In this document: one piece after another, positions 8,086 through 17,298 of the stretch
Numbering within the stretch: position 1 is the stretch's first letter
Layout: each line of letters starts with the position of its first letter
Assembly (NCBI GenBank): GCA_903836465.1
Contig: CAILRB010000024.1
Span: forward strand, 1 to 56,886
DNA from: an uncultured Chlorobiaceae bacterium
GTDB taxonomy: Bacteria; Bacteroidota; Chlorobiia; Chlorobiales; Chlorobiaceae
Direction: 5' to 3'
DNA: 56,886 nt
Position numbers and translations under genes: made by a program
Notes under the pieces: generated by a model
What the model saw: only the letters and a program-made list of their open reading frames with translations
Told to the model about the DNA's origin: nothing
Databases searched by the model: none

Positions 8086-8868
8086 TTATAATACTCGTTG
8101 AGTGGCAAGATAATCCTTAATACGAGCGAGCTGATCCACAAAAGCTTCAGGTGTTACAGTGATGATTCCTGCATAAGGGTGATCCAGCGCAACAATCAAA
8201 AGAAGTACCAGAGTGATTATTCCTGCAAGTGATGCAACCATAAAAGACTGTGCCCATAAATTCTCCATACCAAAGAGAAAACTGAAACCAATGGTAATTA
8301 TAGCACCGACAATCATCACACTCCACATAAAGTCAGGAATACCTTCTTTGGCTGCCTGAATTCTATGATTTCGTGCATTATAAAAGTTATTAAGCCTGCT
8401 GATAATTTCCTGATACCATATTTTTTGATATTCATTTGCAGGTTTGATTTCTGTTACCAAAGTAAAAATACGTCTGATCGATTTCACCGCATGTTCACTT
8501 GCTTGTTCTTTAGCCATCAATGCCCACTCTTCATTGATCACGATATTGGTATAGTTTACTATTTCCTTCGAGACCAATGATTTCTGTGGTTCATCAAAGG
8601 CTTGCATATCCCGCAGAACCGATGCCATACACTGAACCTCTTCCTGAACTCTGCTATCGGCGTCACGAAACATCTCCCACTCCACAATTACAACAAAAGC
8701 AAGTAAAACAGCATAAATAACTCCAACTACCGCATAAATAAATCCGGCAACATCATTATGCTTAGCCATCAATGAATGCCCATACACTTTTCTAATAATC
8801 ACAAGGCATAACACCGAAACAGCCATTACTAACCCAGTTACACTGACAAGAAACAATACATCCGTCAT
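8086..8868 (-). CDS. Bestrophin-like DUF4239 membrane protein
   Basis: A 260-residue inner-membrane protein with four hydrophobic segments: about 4-25 and 42-62 near the N-terminus, and about 180-202 and 208-230 near the C-terminus. They enclose a helical cytosolic middle. The V-I-V-E-W-E-M-F segment after helix 2 and the L-D-H-P-Y-A-G after helix 4 match DUF4239, a family related to bestrophin anion channels. Transport activity is unproven. It starts 30 bases after the stop of the AGE-STAS gene, so it probably belongs to the same transcript and may be the membrane component of the cluster. Confidence 0.75.
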   Translation of the reverse strand: MTDVLFLVSVTGLVMAVSVLCLVIIRKVYGHSLMAKHNDVAGFIYAVVGVIYAVLLAFVVIVEWEMFRDADSRVQEEVQCMASVLRDMQAFDEPQKSLVSKEIVNYTNIVINEEWALMAKEQASEHAVKSIRRIFTLVTEIKPANEYQKIWYQEIISRLNNFYNARNHRIQAAKEGIPDFMWSVMIVGAIITIGFSFLFGMENLWAQSFMVASLAGIITLVLLLIVALDHPYAGIITVTPEAFVDQLARIKDYLATQRVL

Positions 8869-8898
8869 AATTGTGGAGTGGGAAATAGTTAACTAATA

Positions 8899-11067
8899 CT
8901 ACATTTTTGTCTTATCGTACGCATCAAGCAACACAACCTCCTCAGAAAGCTCTTCACGATCAAAGAACACCTTAACCCCTTCATTTGCTCCACAGATATA
9001 GAGGTCACAATCAATACTCATTTTCTGCTTCTCGAATATTATTGTGCGTACTGCTTCTTCAACGAGGGACTGCAGTGCTGTCATATCAAAAGCTACTTTA
9101 GCCGGGTTTTTAGAGGCAATCTCTACAAGTTTTTTTCTGAATGAGTGAATTGCTACATGATCCAGATCACCTACCAGTGTCAATTTGGTAACGTCACCAT
9201 CCTGATCAACAGTCATTGTGAAATGTTCTACACTGCCAACCGGTACAAGGCGAACCTGAACTTTGACACGATTTTGTGTGTCTGGAAGCTTGACCGTAAG
9301 ATTTTCAGCATCAAAATCCAGATACTCCTTTCCATCAATCCATGCTTTTTCAATCTTGCAACATCCTGCTGGCAGAATATCAGGGGCAACACGAAGAATG
9401 TTGTCCTTGAAACCATGAGAGTAAGGTTTAAAAAAGAGGTCAAGGTGCTGTTTGGTAATCAGCAAGTTCTGGTAGACAGTAGCAAGATAGGCAAGTTCAA
9501 ACGAGTGATAACCGCTCATGCTGTGACTGCCCTTGAGCCTCTCAGTACCCAGCAAATATGGAATACCAGATGACAGTACGTTAAAATAAATACCGCCGCT
9601 ATCCTGATCAAGGAACCATGCGCTGTAAAATGCGCTTGACTCTCTGGCATGCTGGAGATACTCTTTTTTACCGGTTGTGCCAAAAAGAATAAGATAGGCA
9701 AGTATTCCCTGTTCCTGCTGCCACCATGCTTTACGGTCATGCCATGCATAGCGGTGGAATTTCTGGCCTTCTTCAAGAGTTCTTTCAACAACATCGTACC
9801 AGCCGCCACGTTGCCGGTCACAGCCATGTTCAGGCATAAGAACTGCGATCTTGTGGGCAAATTCCATGTAAGCGTCACTTTTTTCTTGCTCAAGACCTTC
9901 AACACTGTTGATACGTGCCAAATTCCAGGCAATTTTCAGATTATGACCAACAACACCCCTGTTCTGCTGCCAGCCATGGGTGGAATCATGTTCCCAATTA
10001 GCATGGAATTTTTCCTGTACAAAAGCGCTATGCTCATAGTCAGGGAAATGCTCTGTGATAGTATCGGCCGTGTTGACAAGCATCTTTTTAAAACGCTCGT
10101 CACCTGTGGCAAGATAGGCATTAATCAGGTACGCCGGCGCATGGTCACCGACACTGTTCCAGTTCTTGCGTCCACGATTGCCCACAAGAGATTCTGCGTT
10201 TGGATCGAAGGTCACTGGATCAATATGTGAGAAATAACCCCCAAGTTGCCGATCATAAAAGTACTTATCAAAAAGATTAAGCGTCATATCAATATCGCTT
10301 GCAATCTCGGGGTCGCCGGTTACACGGTATGTCTGTGTCGGGCCGGCAAGCGCATAAATCTGCTCATAAGCCGGGATGGCATCATAGTCATCACCGAATT
10401 CTGAAGCAAAAATCTTCCGCTCATGTTTTCCTTTGACATCAATACCATGGTACCAGTAGGTGATGTTTTCACTGGTATCCTTGCAGCGCATGTGCTCACG
10501 TAAATAGACCGTACCTTTTTCTGCGCCTTCAAGATATCGATCATCGCCAGTCAAAAGGTAAGCTGTTGCAAAACCATAGACAAGACGCGACATGGTATCA
10601 GTTTCCTGACGGAAATTACCAGTTTGTTCTCCCTCAAGTGAAAGGTTGGTTTTGTATTTACGGTAGTCAACATCACCATCAGGAAACTGGGCTTTAAGAT
10701 AAAAGTCACCGAGTTGACGAATCTGCTTGATCCACCAGTCCTGTTTTTCAAAACGAAACTCTTGTTCATCCTTCCCGAGAAATACTAAATGCTTGGCTTC
10801 AAACTTGACTTCATCTTCAGGAAAGAAGACTCCGTAAACATAGAGAAATCTGCCAGGGGCAAGCATATCCTTTATCTGGCCTGTACAGTCAATAAACGCC
10901 TCACCGAGATTTCTTACTAATTCAGCATAAATATTCGCACCGAGTTTGACTTCGAAAGTTCTTCCATCTGAAGTATCAAGACTGAAGGTTTGTTTATCCC
11001 AGTCATAATGGGTCACATACCCCTGAATGGTATCAGAAAAAGTAAACCCCAATTTGTTTTTTTCCAT
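8899..11067 (-). CDS. AGE-type (alpha/alpha)6-barrel protein with C-terminal STAS domain
   Basis: A 722-residue three-part protein. Residues 1 to about 105 form a beta-rich N-terminal domain. Residues about 110-560 form an N-acylglucosamine 2-epimerase-like barrel with the family's histidine signatures G-H-N-L-K-I-A-W (374-381) and K-A-W-W-Q-Q-E (446-452), plus His515 and His521. Residues about 614-722 form a STAS domain as in anti-sigma-factor antagonists. The STAS segment that normally carries the phosphorylated serine (D-S-S-G-L) reads D-M-T-A-L-Q-S-L-V-E-E, so classical phospho-switching is unlikely. AGE enzymes epimerise or isomerise sugars; this substrate is unknown. It follows glgX by 3 bases, with a GAGG ribosome site, suggesting action on glucan breakdown products. 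The domain fusion is unusual. Confidence 0.8.
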   Translation of the reverse strand: MEKNKLGFTFSDTIQGYVTHYDWDKQTFSLDTSDGRTFEVKLGANIYAELVRNLGEAFIDCTGQIKDMLAPGRFLYVYGVFFPEDEVKFEAKHLVFLGKDEQEFRFEKQDWWIKQIRQLGDFYLKAQFPDGDVDYRKYKTNLSLEGEQTGNFRQETDTMSRLVYGFATAYLLTGDDRYLEGAEKGTVYLREHMRCKDTSENITYWYHGIDVKGKHERKIFASEFGDDYDAIPAYEQIYALAGPTQTYRVTGDPEIASDIDMTLNLFDKYFYDRQLGGYFSHIDPVTFDPNAESLVGNRGRKNWNSVGDHAPAYLINAYLATGDERFKKMLVNTADTITEHFPDYEHSAFVQEKFHANWEHDSTHGWQQNRGVVGHNLKIAWNLARINSVEGLEQEKSDAYMEFAHKIAVLMPEHGCDRQRGGWYDVVERTLEEGQKFHRYAWHDRKAWWQQEQGILAYLILFGTTGKKEYLQHARESSAFYSAWFLDQDSGGIYFNVLSSGIPYLLGTERLKGSHSMSGYHSFELAYLATVYQNLLITKQHLDLFFKPYSHGFKDNILRVAPDILPAGCCKIEKAWIDGKEYLDFDAENLTVKLPDTQNRVKVQVRLVPVGSVEHFTMTVDQDGDVTKLTLVGDLDHVAIHSFRKKLVEIASKNPAKVAFDMTALQSLVEEAVRTIIFEKQKMSIDCDLYICGANEGVKVFFDREELSEEVVLLDAYDKTKM

Positions 11068-11070
11068 GTT

Positions 11071-13167
11071 TTACCTCGCTTTTGAGATTAAAATTACAGA
11101 AGAGTGAGCTTTGACATTGTAACTCTTTTCAACTACTGACTTTGCCTTTTTCATTTCGACGATATCCTGCGGAGAGGGCAAAGATGTATCCGCAAAACGC
11201 AACCATAGATAACCGTCAATTTGCGGAATTTCAAAATCAAGGTTGTCCATACTCATGTTGAGCATAACATGTAAATCTGGCTCCGTCTCAACAAAAGAGG
11301 CAATAGTAAATGAAAGCACCCTGCACTGAGGATCATTCCACCCTGGAGCAAGTAACTCGCAACCATGCCATTCAATATCTCGCATCCCCTTCTTGTTGAA
11401 TTGTGAACCATTATAAAATGTGTCACGCCTCAACGACAAAAGCGATCTGCGAAGATTAATTACCCCACTGAAATAACGAACTAAATCGCTGTTCTTTTCA
11501 GTCAATTGCCAGTCAAACCAGTTGAGTTTATTGTCCTGACAATAGGTATTGTTATTGCCCTGTTGTGTACGTCCGAATTCATCCCCTCCAAGGATCATGG
11601 GAACACCCTGGGAAAGCATCAGAATTGTTATAAAGTTTTTAACATCCCGCTTTCTGAATTCGTTGATTGCCGGGTCATCGCTAGAACCTTCAACACCATG
11701 GTTCCAACTGGAATTATCGTCATTACCATCACGGTTATCCTCGCCATTTGCGAAGTTATGCTTAATATTGTACGACACAAGATCCATCAAGGTGAATCCA
11801 TCGTGGCAGGTAACAAAGTTAATGGAATTCATCGGTGTGTGCCGATTATGCGAATAGATGTCGCTTGAACCTGAAAGCTTGGCTGCTACTGCTCCAGCGA
11901 GTCCCCCATCTCCTTTAACAAAATTACGTATGGTGTCGCGATAACGTCCGTTCCACTCGGCCCATCGATAACCGGGGAAAGAGCCAATCTGATAAACCCC
12001 TGCCGCATCCCAGGCCTCGGCAATAAGTTTTGTATCGGCAAAGGTATCCATAAGCTCAAGATTCCATATAACAGGAGCATGTTCGAGTGGACGACCATCT
12101 TCACCCCTGCTCAATACTGAGCCTTCATCGAAGCGAAAACCGTCAACATGCATTACATCAACCCAAAACGCAAGGCAGTCGGTAATAAACTTTTCAACAA
12201 TTGGATGATTACAGTTAACGGTGTTTCCACACCCGGTATAATCCATGTAAAACTTTTTGTCACCAGGAACAAGATGATAATAAATGGCATTATCTATAGC
12301 CTTGAAACAAAGTACCGGCCCCTGATGGTTACCTTCGTCAGTGTGATTAAACACAACATCAAGGATAACTTCGATGCCTGCTTTATGCAAAGCCTTAACC
12401 ATATCACGGAATTCATTGAGATGGTCTCCCTCATGAGGCTTGCAGCAGTACCTCGCCACAGGAGCAAAAAAGCCTACCGTGCTATACCCCCAGTAGTTCG
12501 TAAGCTCCGTTCCATCGGGCATTGTTTTGAGTACCTGCTTCGTATCAAACTCAAAAACCGGAAGAAGTTCAACTGCTGTCACTCCAAGTTTTTTGAGATA
12601 AGGGATCTTCTCAATCATTCCACGAAATGTCCCGGCATGTTTGACTCCGCTTGAATCATCTTTGGTAAATCCCCGAAGATGCACTTCATAGATAATAGTA
12701 TCATCCATTGGAGTTTTCAGACACTGATCTCCCTCCCAGTCATACTTGTTTTCGTCAATGACCACGCTCCGCATTGATGATGTGACATTATCATCATCAT
12801 TGCAAGCATCTCCCCGGTTATAAAGTTCGTCGGTATTACCACGGGCATAAGGGTCAATCACAACCTTGTTCCGGTTGAACAAATGCCCCTGTGCAGGATC
12901 AAAAACTCCATCAATTCTATAGGCATAATGTGTTCCCGCCCCTATACCCCTAACATAAGCATGCCAGAAATGGAAGGTACGATTAACTTTAGGGTCAAGT
13001 TTAATCGTCATGGATGGATGGAAGTCGTCGTGCTTGTCGAAAAGGCACAACTCAACTCCTGTGGCATTTTCTGTGAAAATTGAGAAATTTACTCCGTTTG
13101 CGTCGGGTGTAGCTCCAAGTGGATGGGCTATACCTTTTTCGACAGAGATAGCTACTTTTTTCGCCAT
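11071..13167 (-). CDS. glgX: GlgX-type glycogen debranching enzyme (GH13)
   Basis: A 698-residue alpha-glucan hydrolase. An N-terminal CBM48-like domain (about 10-130) precedes a GH13 barrel. Catalytic residues are present: nucleophile Asp347 in V-D-G-F-R-F-D, acid/base Glu384 in L-I-A-E-A-W, and transition-state Asp456 in T-C-H-D-G-F-T; region I is D-V-V-F-N-H at 270-275. GlgX/isoamylase-type enzymes cut alpha-1,6 branches. The length fits. The gene starts 3 bases after the VOC gene and ends 3 bases before the AGE-STAS gene, so it sits inside a tight operon rather than in a glycogen operon, which is odd for this enzyme. Confidence 0.88.
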   Translation of the reverse strand: MAKKVAISVEKGIAHPLGATPDANGVNFSIFTENATGVELCLFDKHDDFHPSMTIKLDPKVNRTFHFWHAYVRGIGAGTHYAYRIDGVFDPAQGHLFNRNKVVIDPYARGNTDELYNRGDACNDDDNVTSSMRSVVIDENKYDWEGDQCLKTPMDDTIIYEVHLRGFTKDDSSGVKHAGTFRGMIEKIPYLKKLGVTAVELLPVFEFDTKQVLKTMPDGTELTNYWGYSTVGFFAPVARYCCKPHEGDHLNEFRDMVKALHKAGIEVILDVVFNHTDEGNHQGPVLCFKAIDNAIYYHLVPGDKKFYMDYTGCGNTVNCNHPIVEKFITDCLAFWVDVMHVDGFRFDEGSVLSRGEDGRPLEHAPVIWNLELMDTFADTKLIAEAWDAAGVYQIGSFPGYRWAEWNGRYRDTIRNFVKGDGGLAGAVAAKLSGSSDIYSHNRHTPMNSINFVTCHDGFTLMDLVSYNIKHNFANGEDNRDGNDDNSSWNHGVEGSSDDPAINEFRKRDVKNFITILMLSQGVPMILGGDEFGRTQQGNNNTYCQDNKLNWFDWQLTEKNSDLVRYFSGVINLRRSLLSLRRDTFYNGSQFNKKGMRDIEWHGCELLAPGWNDPQCRVLSFTIASFVETEPDLHVMLNMSMDNLDFEIPQIDGYLWLRFADTSLPSPQDIVEMKKAKSVVEKSYNVKAHSSVILISKAR

Positions 13168-13170
13168 GGT

Positions 13171-13584
13171 TTATACTCCGGTTAAATCATCTTGGTAACC
13201 CTGACTGACTTCGATGATATTTGCGTCTGGATCTTTTATCCATACGGTTTTCCAATTTGGAATAAAACTACTGAAATCAAGAGGCCCGAGTGATATTTCA
13301 AGTTCATTATTGAATTGCGCGATAAACTCATCAACACTCTCTACCTGAAAGGCAATGTGTCGCCAACCGGGATAATTTTGGCCATCTTTATCTGCTTGGG
13401 GGATTGGCCTTTCCGCTTCAGACTTGAATAACTCGAGATAAAAATCACCGCATTTTATAAACACAATCGCGTTGTCATCGCCTAAAGGAATGTTTCTTGC
13501 TCTTGTAAACCCAAAGTATTTGCTGTAAAATTTCTCTGATTTCTCAAGATCCGTGCAAGAAACTGCTACATGAACAAATTTCAT
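13171..13584 (-). CDS. VOC-family (glyoxalase I-like) protein
   Basis: A 137-residue protein made of two beta-alpha-beta-beta-beta units, the vicinal oxygen chelate fold. Likely metal ligands are His5 (F-V-H-V-A-V), Glu51 (L-E-L-F), His76 (R-H-I-A-F) and Glu125 (I-I-E-V). The P-D-A-N-I-I-E-V ending is typical of glyoxalase/bleomycin-resistance/dioxygenase proteins. Members isomerise hemithioacetals, open rings or bind toxins; the exact activity cannot be read from sequence. Given three DJ-1 proteins and a metallo-hydrolase nearby, a glyoxalase-like role is plausible but inferred. It is spaced 3 bases from glgX. Confidence 0.82.
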   Translation of the reverse strand: MKFVHVAVSCTDLEKSEKFYSKYFGFTRARNIPLGDDNAIVFIKCGDFYLELFKSEAERPIPQADKDGQNYPGWRHIAFQVESVDEFIAQFNNELEISLGPLDFSSFIPNWKTVWIKDPDANIIEVSQGYQDDLTGV

Positions 13585-13604
13585 GATGAATCACTTTATA
13601 ATTA

Positions 13605-14168
13605 TTAAGGTATCAAATCAATAATCTGCCGGGCGAAAAGGTGGCAATGTCCACCGGTACGTGCAGTTACAAGATCACCATCAACGACAACATCCTGGTC
13701 AACAAAATCGGCTCCGTAAGCCTTGGCATCACCATAAAGATTGTTGTGACAAACCAGTTTACGACCAGCAATCACCTCTCTTACAGGAGCCAGAAGCCAT
13801 AACCCGTGACAGATCACTCCCTTGATAATCTGCTTGTTTGCAAAGGCACGTTTCATGAACGTCGATGCTGGCGGTATCTTGGCAAGATCTTCGGTATAAC
13901 GGAGTCTGTCGGAAACCATTCCTGCGGGGACAATAATCGCAGAATATGTAGCAAGTTCCTCATCGCTGATACCCTCAAATGAACCGGATACATCAAGTGG
14001 GAGATGATATTCATGACCTTTAAAAGTCAAGGAGGGTTGACCCCAGAGCCTTGTAAGTAGTTGCAGGTCAGCTCCCTCTTCAAGAAACCTCCGTTGATAA
14101 TAGAAGATTTCTGGTTCATAGAAATCGCTTTCCATGAGAATTGCGATTTTTTTACCGCTAAGTTTCAT
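13605..14168 (-). CDS. DJ-1/PfpI-family protein (short type)
   Basis: A 187-residue single-domain DJ-1/PfpI protein. I chose the ATG at 14168, which has a GGAAAAG element upstream, over 14210. The opening K-K-I-A-I-L-M-E-S-D-F-Y-E-P-E holds the conserved acidic residue. The nucleophile elbow is G-V-I-C-H-G-L-W with Cys120-His121, the arrangement of PfpI/YhbO/YajL-type enzymes (glyoxalase III, deglycase or protease activities have been claimed for relatives). The late A-R-T-G-G-H-C-H-L-F-A-R differs slightly from the common pattern. It is the third DJ-1 paralogue of the cluster and the only one of PfpI length, so it is probably not redundant with the other two. Confidence 0.85.
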   Translation of the reverse strand: MKLSGKKIAILMESDFYEPEIFYYQRRFLEEGADLQLLTRLWGQPSLTFKGHEYHLPLDVSGSFEGISDEELATYSAIIVPAGMVSDRLRYTEDLAKIPPASTFMKRAFANKQIIKGVICHGLWLLAPVREVIAGRKLVCHNNLYGDAKAYGADFVDQDVVVDGDLVTARTGGHCHLFARQIIDLIP

Positions 14169-14223
14169 GAGTTCTTTTCCTTTATAAGAATTGTTAGAAA
14201 AGACTGGCAAATGCTTACATCAT

Positions 14224-15945
14224 TTACTGCCCGCAGCGAACACCGACCAGGTGCGGATGTGTATCCCCTTCAAGGATCAGATCAATCAAGAACGGCTTAT
14301 CGTCGGCAAGCATTCTGGTAATTGCTGCCGGAATATCTTCAACCGCTTCCACCCTCACCGCATCAACGCCCATAGACTGTGCAATCAGATCAAATCTTGT
14401 TTCAGGAAAAGACAAATCAAATGGCACCGGCATCTCCCGATTATTGATTGCCTGCTCTTTCCAGTACTCCTTGATATTCAACTGCAGCAATCGATAGGCG
14501 CCATTACTGCAAACGATAAACTTTGCACCAATCTTGTGCCTTGTTGCTGAGGAGAGAGCCTGAATGGTATACATTGATCCACCGTCACCTGAAAAACCGA
14601 TAACGACTTTGTCAGGGTTGGCAAGTTTCACCCCTATAGCACCGGGGAAACCCACACCGAGAGATCCGCCACGAGTGGCGAAATAGGAACCAATTTTCCG
14701 GGGGGGAAAATATCTGGTCAAAGCGGGGCTATTGGTAAGCGCTTCATCAAAAATAATCGCATCTTCGGGAAGTTTTGGGGCCAGCTCTTCCATGAACCTC
14801 GACATGAACATCGGCAGAATATCGCGGTTCGCAGCATCCTTTTCAACCTGAATTGAAAGTTTTTTTCTGTTCTCCTCCTGAATTTCATCTGTCCTTTTTT
14901 TCGCAGCCTCTCTGTCTCCGTCGGTCATGACCTGCTCAAGCTTGTCGGCTAATGCGTTCAGTGTCAATTTAGGATCAGCTACAGCGCTGTAATCTACCCG
15001 ATGATTCTTGGCAATCTCATAAGCATTGAGATCAATATGAATAACTCGTGCATCAGGGTCATACACGTTACCCAATTCGGGGAACACCTCAGGTAACATA
15101 TAGGTCCCAACAATCAGCATCACATCAGCTTTGCGTGTTATCGGCAAACTCGCCGATCCAAACATGTGGCCTGTAGTTCCACAATAGAGTGGATGCATCG
15201 TATCCATATTAAAATCGCCAACATCAACGCCATAAACCTCTGCTCCAAGCAACTCCGCGACGCGAGTCAGCTCATTTTCAGCATGGGAGTATGCAACCCC
15301 GTCACCCATAAAAATAACGGGTTTGGAACCACCGAGAAGCTCTTTGGCAAAAAGGCTTATTGTCTCATCACCAGGAAGCACTGCTGTACCGGGAATATGT
15401 GTCGGAAAAACCTCTTCGTCATTAATCTCACTGAGAATATCAAGAGGCAAACAGACATACACCGGTCCCATAGGCGGGGTTGTTGCAATTTTTATTGCAC
15501 GACGAAGAGTTCGCAAAATGGAATTCTTGTCATAGACAACTGTAGAGTATTTAGTTACCGGTTCCATGATCGCGGTAAGATCCGCAGCCATCTGCGCATC
15601 CATATTGAGATACTTGACACCGGCATCTCCGCCAATACACACCAAAGGGGCATGCCCCCGTTTTGCCTGGTAAAGGGCGCCAACAGCATTACCAATACCA
15701 GGACTACTATGCAGTTGTACCAGTGCCGGTTTTTTGGTCGCTCGCGCATATCCATCAGCCATCATTACCGCAACAGACTCCTGTAAAGAGAGAATGTAAC
15801 GGAGTTGAGGATAATCTGCGAGCGCATCCAGAAAACCTTGCTCTACTGTGCCGGGATTACCGAACATATAGGTAAAACCATCAGCAATAAACTGCTCAAG
15901 TATTTTTTGATTTCCAGTTTTACCAGCCATATCTTTTGAGTCCAT
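14224..15945 (-). CDS. ThDP-dependent decarboxylase/carboligase, benzoylformate decarboxylase-like
   Basis: A 573-residue thiamine-diphosphate enzyme with the three-domain POX/PDC layout. The catalytic glutamate is Glu56 in S-L-Q-E-S-V-A-V-M-M-A-D-G-Y-A. The cofactor and Mg2+ motif is G-D-G-G at 453-456, with Asn481 closing it. The N-terminal G-N-P-G-T-V-E-Q-G and H-S-S-P-G-I-G-N-A (from His79) look closer to benzoylformate decarboxylase and relatives than to acetolactate synthase; no regulatory subunit is adjacent. It would decarboxylate a 2-oxo acid or join aldehydes. The start overlaps the preceding DJ-1 gene by 26 bases; an ATG at 15930 is an alternative. The substrate is unknown. Confidence 0.85.
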   Translation of the reverse strand: MDSKDMAGKTGNQKILEQFIADGFTYMFGNPGTVEQGFLDALADYPQLRYILSLQESVAVMMADGYARATKKPALVQLHSSPGIGNAVGALYQAKRGHAPLVCIGGDAGVKYLNMDAQMAADLTAIMEPVTKYSTVVYDKNSILRTLRRAIKIATTPPMGPVYVCLPLDILSEINDEEVFPTHIPGTAVLPGDETISLFAKELLGGSKPVIFMGDGVAYSHAENELTRVAELLGAEVYGVDVGDFNMDTMHPLYCGTTGHMFGSASLPITRKADVMLIVGTYMLPEVFPELGNVYDPDARVIHIDLNAYEIAKNHRVDYSAVADPKLTLNALADKLEQVMTDGDREAAKKRTDEIQEENRKKLSIQVEKDAANRDILPMFMSRFMEELAPKLPEDAIIFDEALTNSPALTRYFPPRKIGSYFATRGGSLGVGFPGAIGVKLANPDKVVIGFSGDGGSMYTIQALSSATRHKIGAKFIVCSNGAYRLLQLNIKEYWKEQAINNREMPVPFDLSFPETRFDLIAQSMGVDAVRVEAVEDIPAAITRMLADDKPFLIDLILEGDTHPHLVGVRCGQ

Positions 15946-16750
15946 TGATTAATACATCGACAAATTTATCACCCATTTCATAAGAGCACTGCAGTGATCG
16001 TGCTGTTATAAACGGATAATCAACTACTACTGAGGTCTCCTTTCCAAAATTACCATGATACTGACCTTTAGGACCGACTGCATCGGTGAGGATATACTCC
16101 AGAACATAAGGAGGAGGCCCGATATTAAAATCGGTATGAAGGAAACCGGTTCCATCATGATAATCATATTCAATGCAATGCCCGGTAACGTGCTTGCCTT
16201 TTATGATGCTCTTCCTTTCGTTGAAATCTCTGGCAAAAACAAGAGCAGCAACACCGTAACAAATCGCAGCAACTGGCTGATTCTTTCTGTAAAATCCTAA
16301 TATCAGCTCATGAAGACTCTGATTGTTCACCAAATCAACAATAGGTCCGCTTCCACCAACAACAAACAAAGCATCATACTCACTGGTAAGAAACTCGACG
16401 GACTCTTTTACCTTGGTATAATATTGTTCGAGATTTCTGAGAAAATTAGTTGCTGAATAGTAGGGTCTTTCTGGAATGTAGGATTTAAGCGAGAGTGGAG
16501 TTGAGGTACGATTTTTTGCAATAAAGGCTTTCACATCATCCTCGTGCTGCTTTGTTGTGACACAGACACCAAGCGGTGGATCAACATAAGTTGAATCAAA
16601 GCTTGGTGGAAGAGCATCTGCAGGTTTACCGTTGGGAGTCATAAAATCAACAGTATAACCAGCAGCTTCAAGTTTATTCAGCGGTCCAACCAATTCAATT
16701 CCCCAGTATCCATATTCTGAGAGAATCGCCAGAACTTTTTTCTTGCTCAT
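15920..16750 (-). CDS. DJ-1/PfpI-family type 1 amidotransferase-like protein (long type)
   Basis: A 276-residue protein of the DJ-1 superfamily, Hsp31-like in size. The opening K-K-V-L-A-I-L-S-E-Y-G-Y-W-G-I-E-L carries conserved Glu19. The nucleophile elbow is A-A-I-C-Y-G-V-A-A-L with Cys164, preceded by V-V-G-G-S-G-P at about 131. Long insertions (about 60-115 and after 185) distinguish it from the PfpI-length paralogue at 13605-14168. Hsp31-type relatives are glyoxalase III-like hydratases or chaperones. It lies 62 bases after an NTF2-like gene and overlaps the ThDP enzyme gene. It resembles the protein at 20284-21039 more than the short one. Confidence 0.83.
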   Translation of the reverse strand: MSKKKVLAILSEYGYWGIELVGPLNKLEAAGYTVDFMTPNGKPADALPPSFDSTYVDPPLGVCVTTKQHEDDVKAFIAKNRTSTPLSLKSYIPERPYYSATNFLRNLEQYYTKVKESVEFLTSEYDALFVVGGSGPIVDLVNNQSLHELILGFYRKNQPVAAICYGVAALVFARDFNERKSIIKGKHVTGHCIEYDYHDGTGFLHTDFNIGPPPYVLEYILTDAVGPKGQYHGNFGKETSVVVDYPFITARSLQCSYEMGDKFVDVLINGLKRYGW

Positions 16751-16812
16751 GAAATATACATTTAGAAATTATTGATAATTATATCCATGTTCTTAAAAGA
16801 ATCAGACTACCA

Positions 16813-17205
16813 TCAAGCAAGGGAACCATCAGGATATTGCACCATACCCGCAAAATGTATGGCAATTTTACCGTCACGAAGCACCCAGCTATCAGCAAAG
16901 CGCATATTGGCAACCCCGTCTGCTGTTGTCATCGTGATCTGTTCTGTAATCATGAGCGTTTGGGGTGCTTCGGTCTCAGACCAAAATATAATTTCGGTTT
17001 CAAGACCCTGGATACCAAGAATACCCTGCATGTGCTCCCGCAACTGCTCCCGCCCTTTATAAATAATGGGCTTTTTCATAAAGCTGCTGATAAGCATAGC
17101 GTCATCGGTATACTGATCAAGCAACGCCTCAATATTCTTGTCTAAGATAAAATTAATATGAGCTTTATACATCTGGCCCATTGGGGTATCCGGAACATTT
17201 TTCAT
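16813..17205 (-). CDS. NTF2/SnoaL-like protein
   Basis: A 130-residue cone-fold protein: long N-terminal helices (K-A-H-I-N-F-I-L-D-K-N-I-E-A-L-L-D-Q-Y-T-D-D-A), a Y-K-G-R-E-Q-L-R-E-H turn, then curved beta strands ending D-S-W-V-L-R-D-G-K-I-A-I-H-F-A-G-M. This is the DUF4440/SnoaL pattern, used by cyclases, isomerases, dehydratases and non-catalytic ligand binders. It carries no signal peptide, so it is probably cytosolic. It is one of three such genes in the cluster. Its similarity to the protein at 21071-21415 (the same D-D-A and H-Y/F-x-G-M elements) suggests an old duplication. Confidence 0.75.
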   Translation of the reverse strand: MKNVPDTPMGQMYKAHINFILDKNIEALLDQYTDDAMLISSFMKKPIIYKGREQLREHMQGILGIQGLETEIIFWSETEAPQTLMITEQITMTTADGVANMRFADSWVLRDGKIAIHFAGMVQYPDGSLA

Positions 17206-17298
17206 GTTTGCCCTTTGTTATTGGTTAAATGTGCGCAACTCTCAGCTAATGACCTATTGACAGAAAAAGTATCCTTGCGAATACTCTCTGACTGATAG

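Noticed and set aside
9649-10230. 193-codon open frame on the plus strand
   Set aside because: It lies inside the AGE-STAS gene on the opposite strand and its product matches nothing; the signature motifs are all on the minus strand.
12148-12654. 168-codon open frame on the plus strand
   Set aside because: Shadow of glgX; basic, low-complexity product without motifs.
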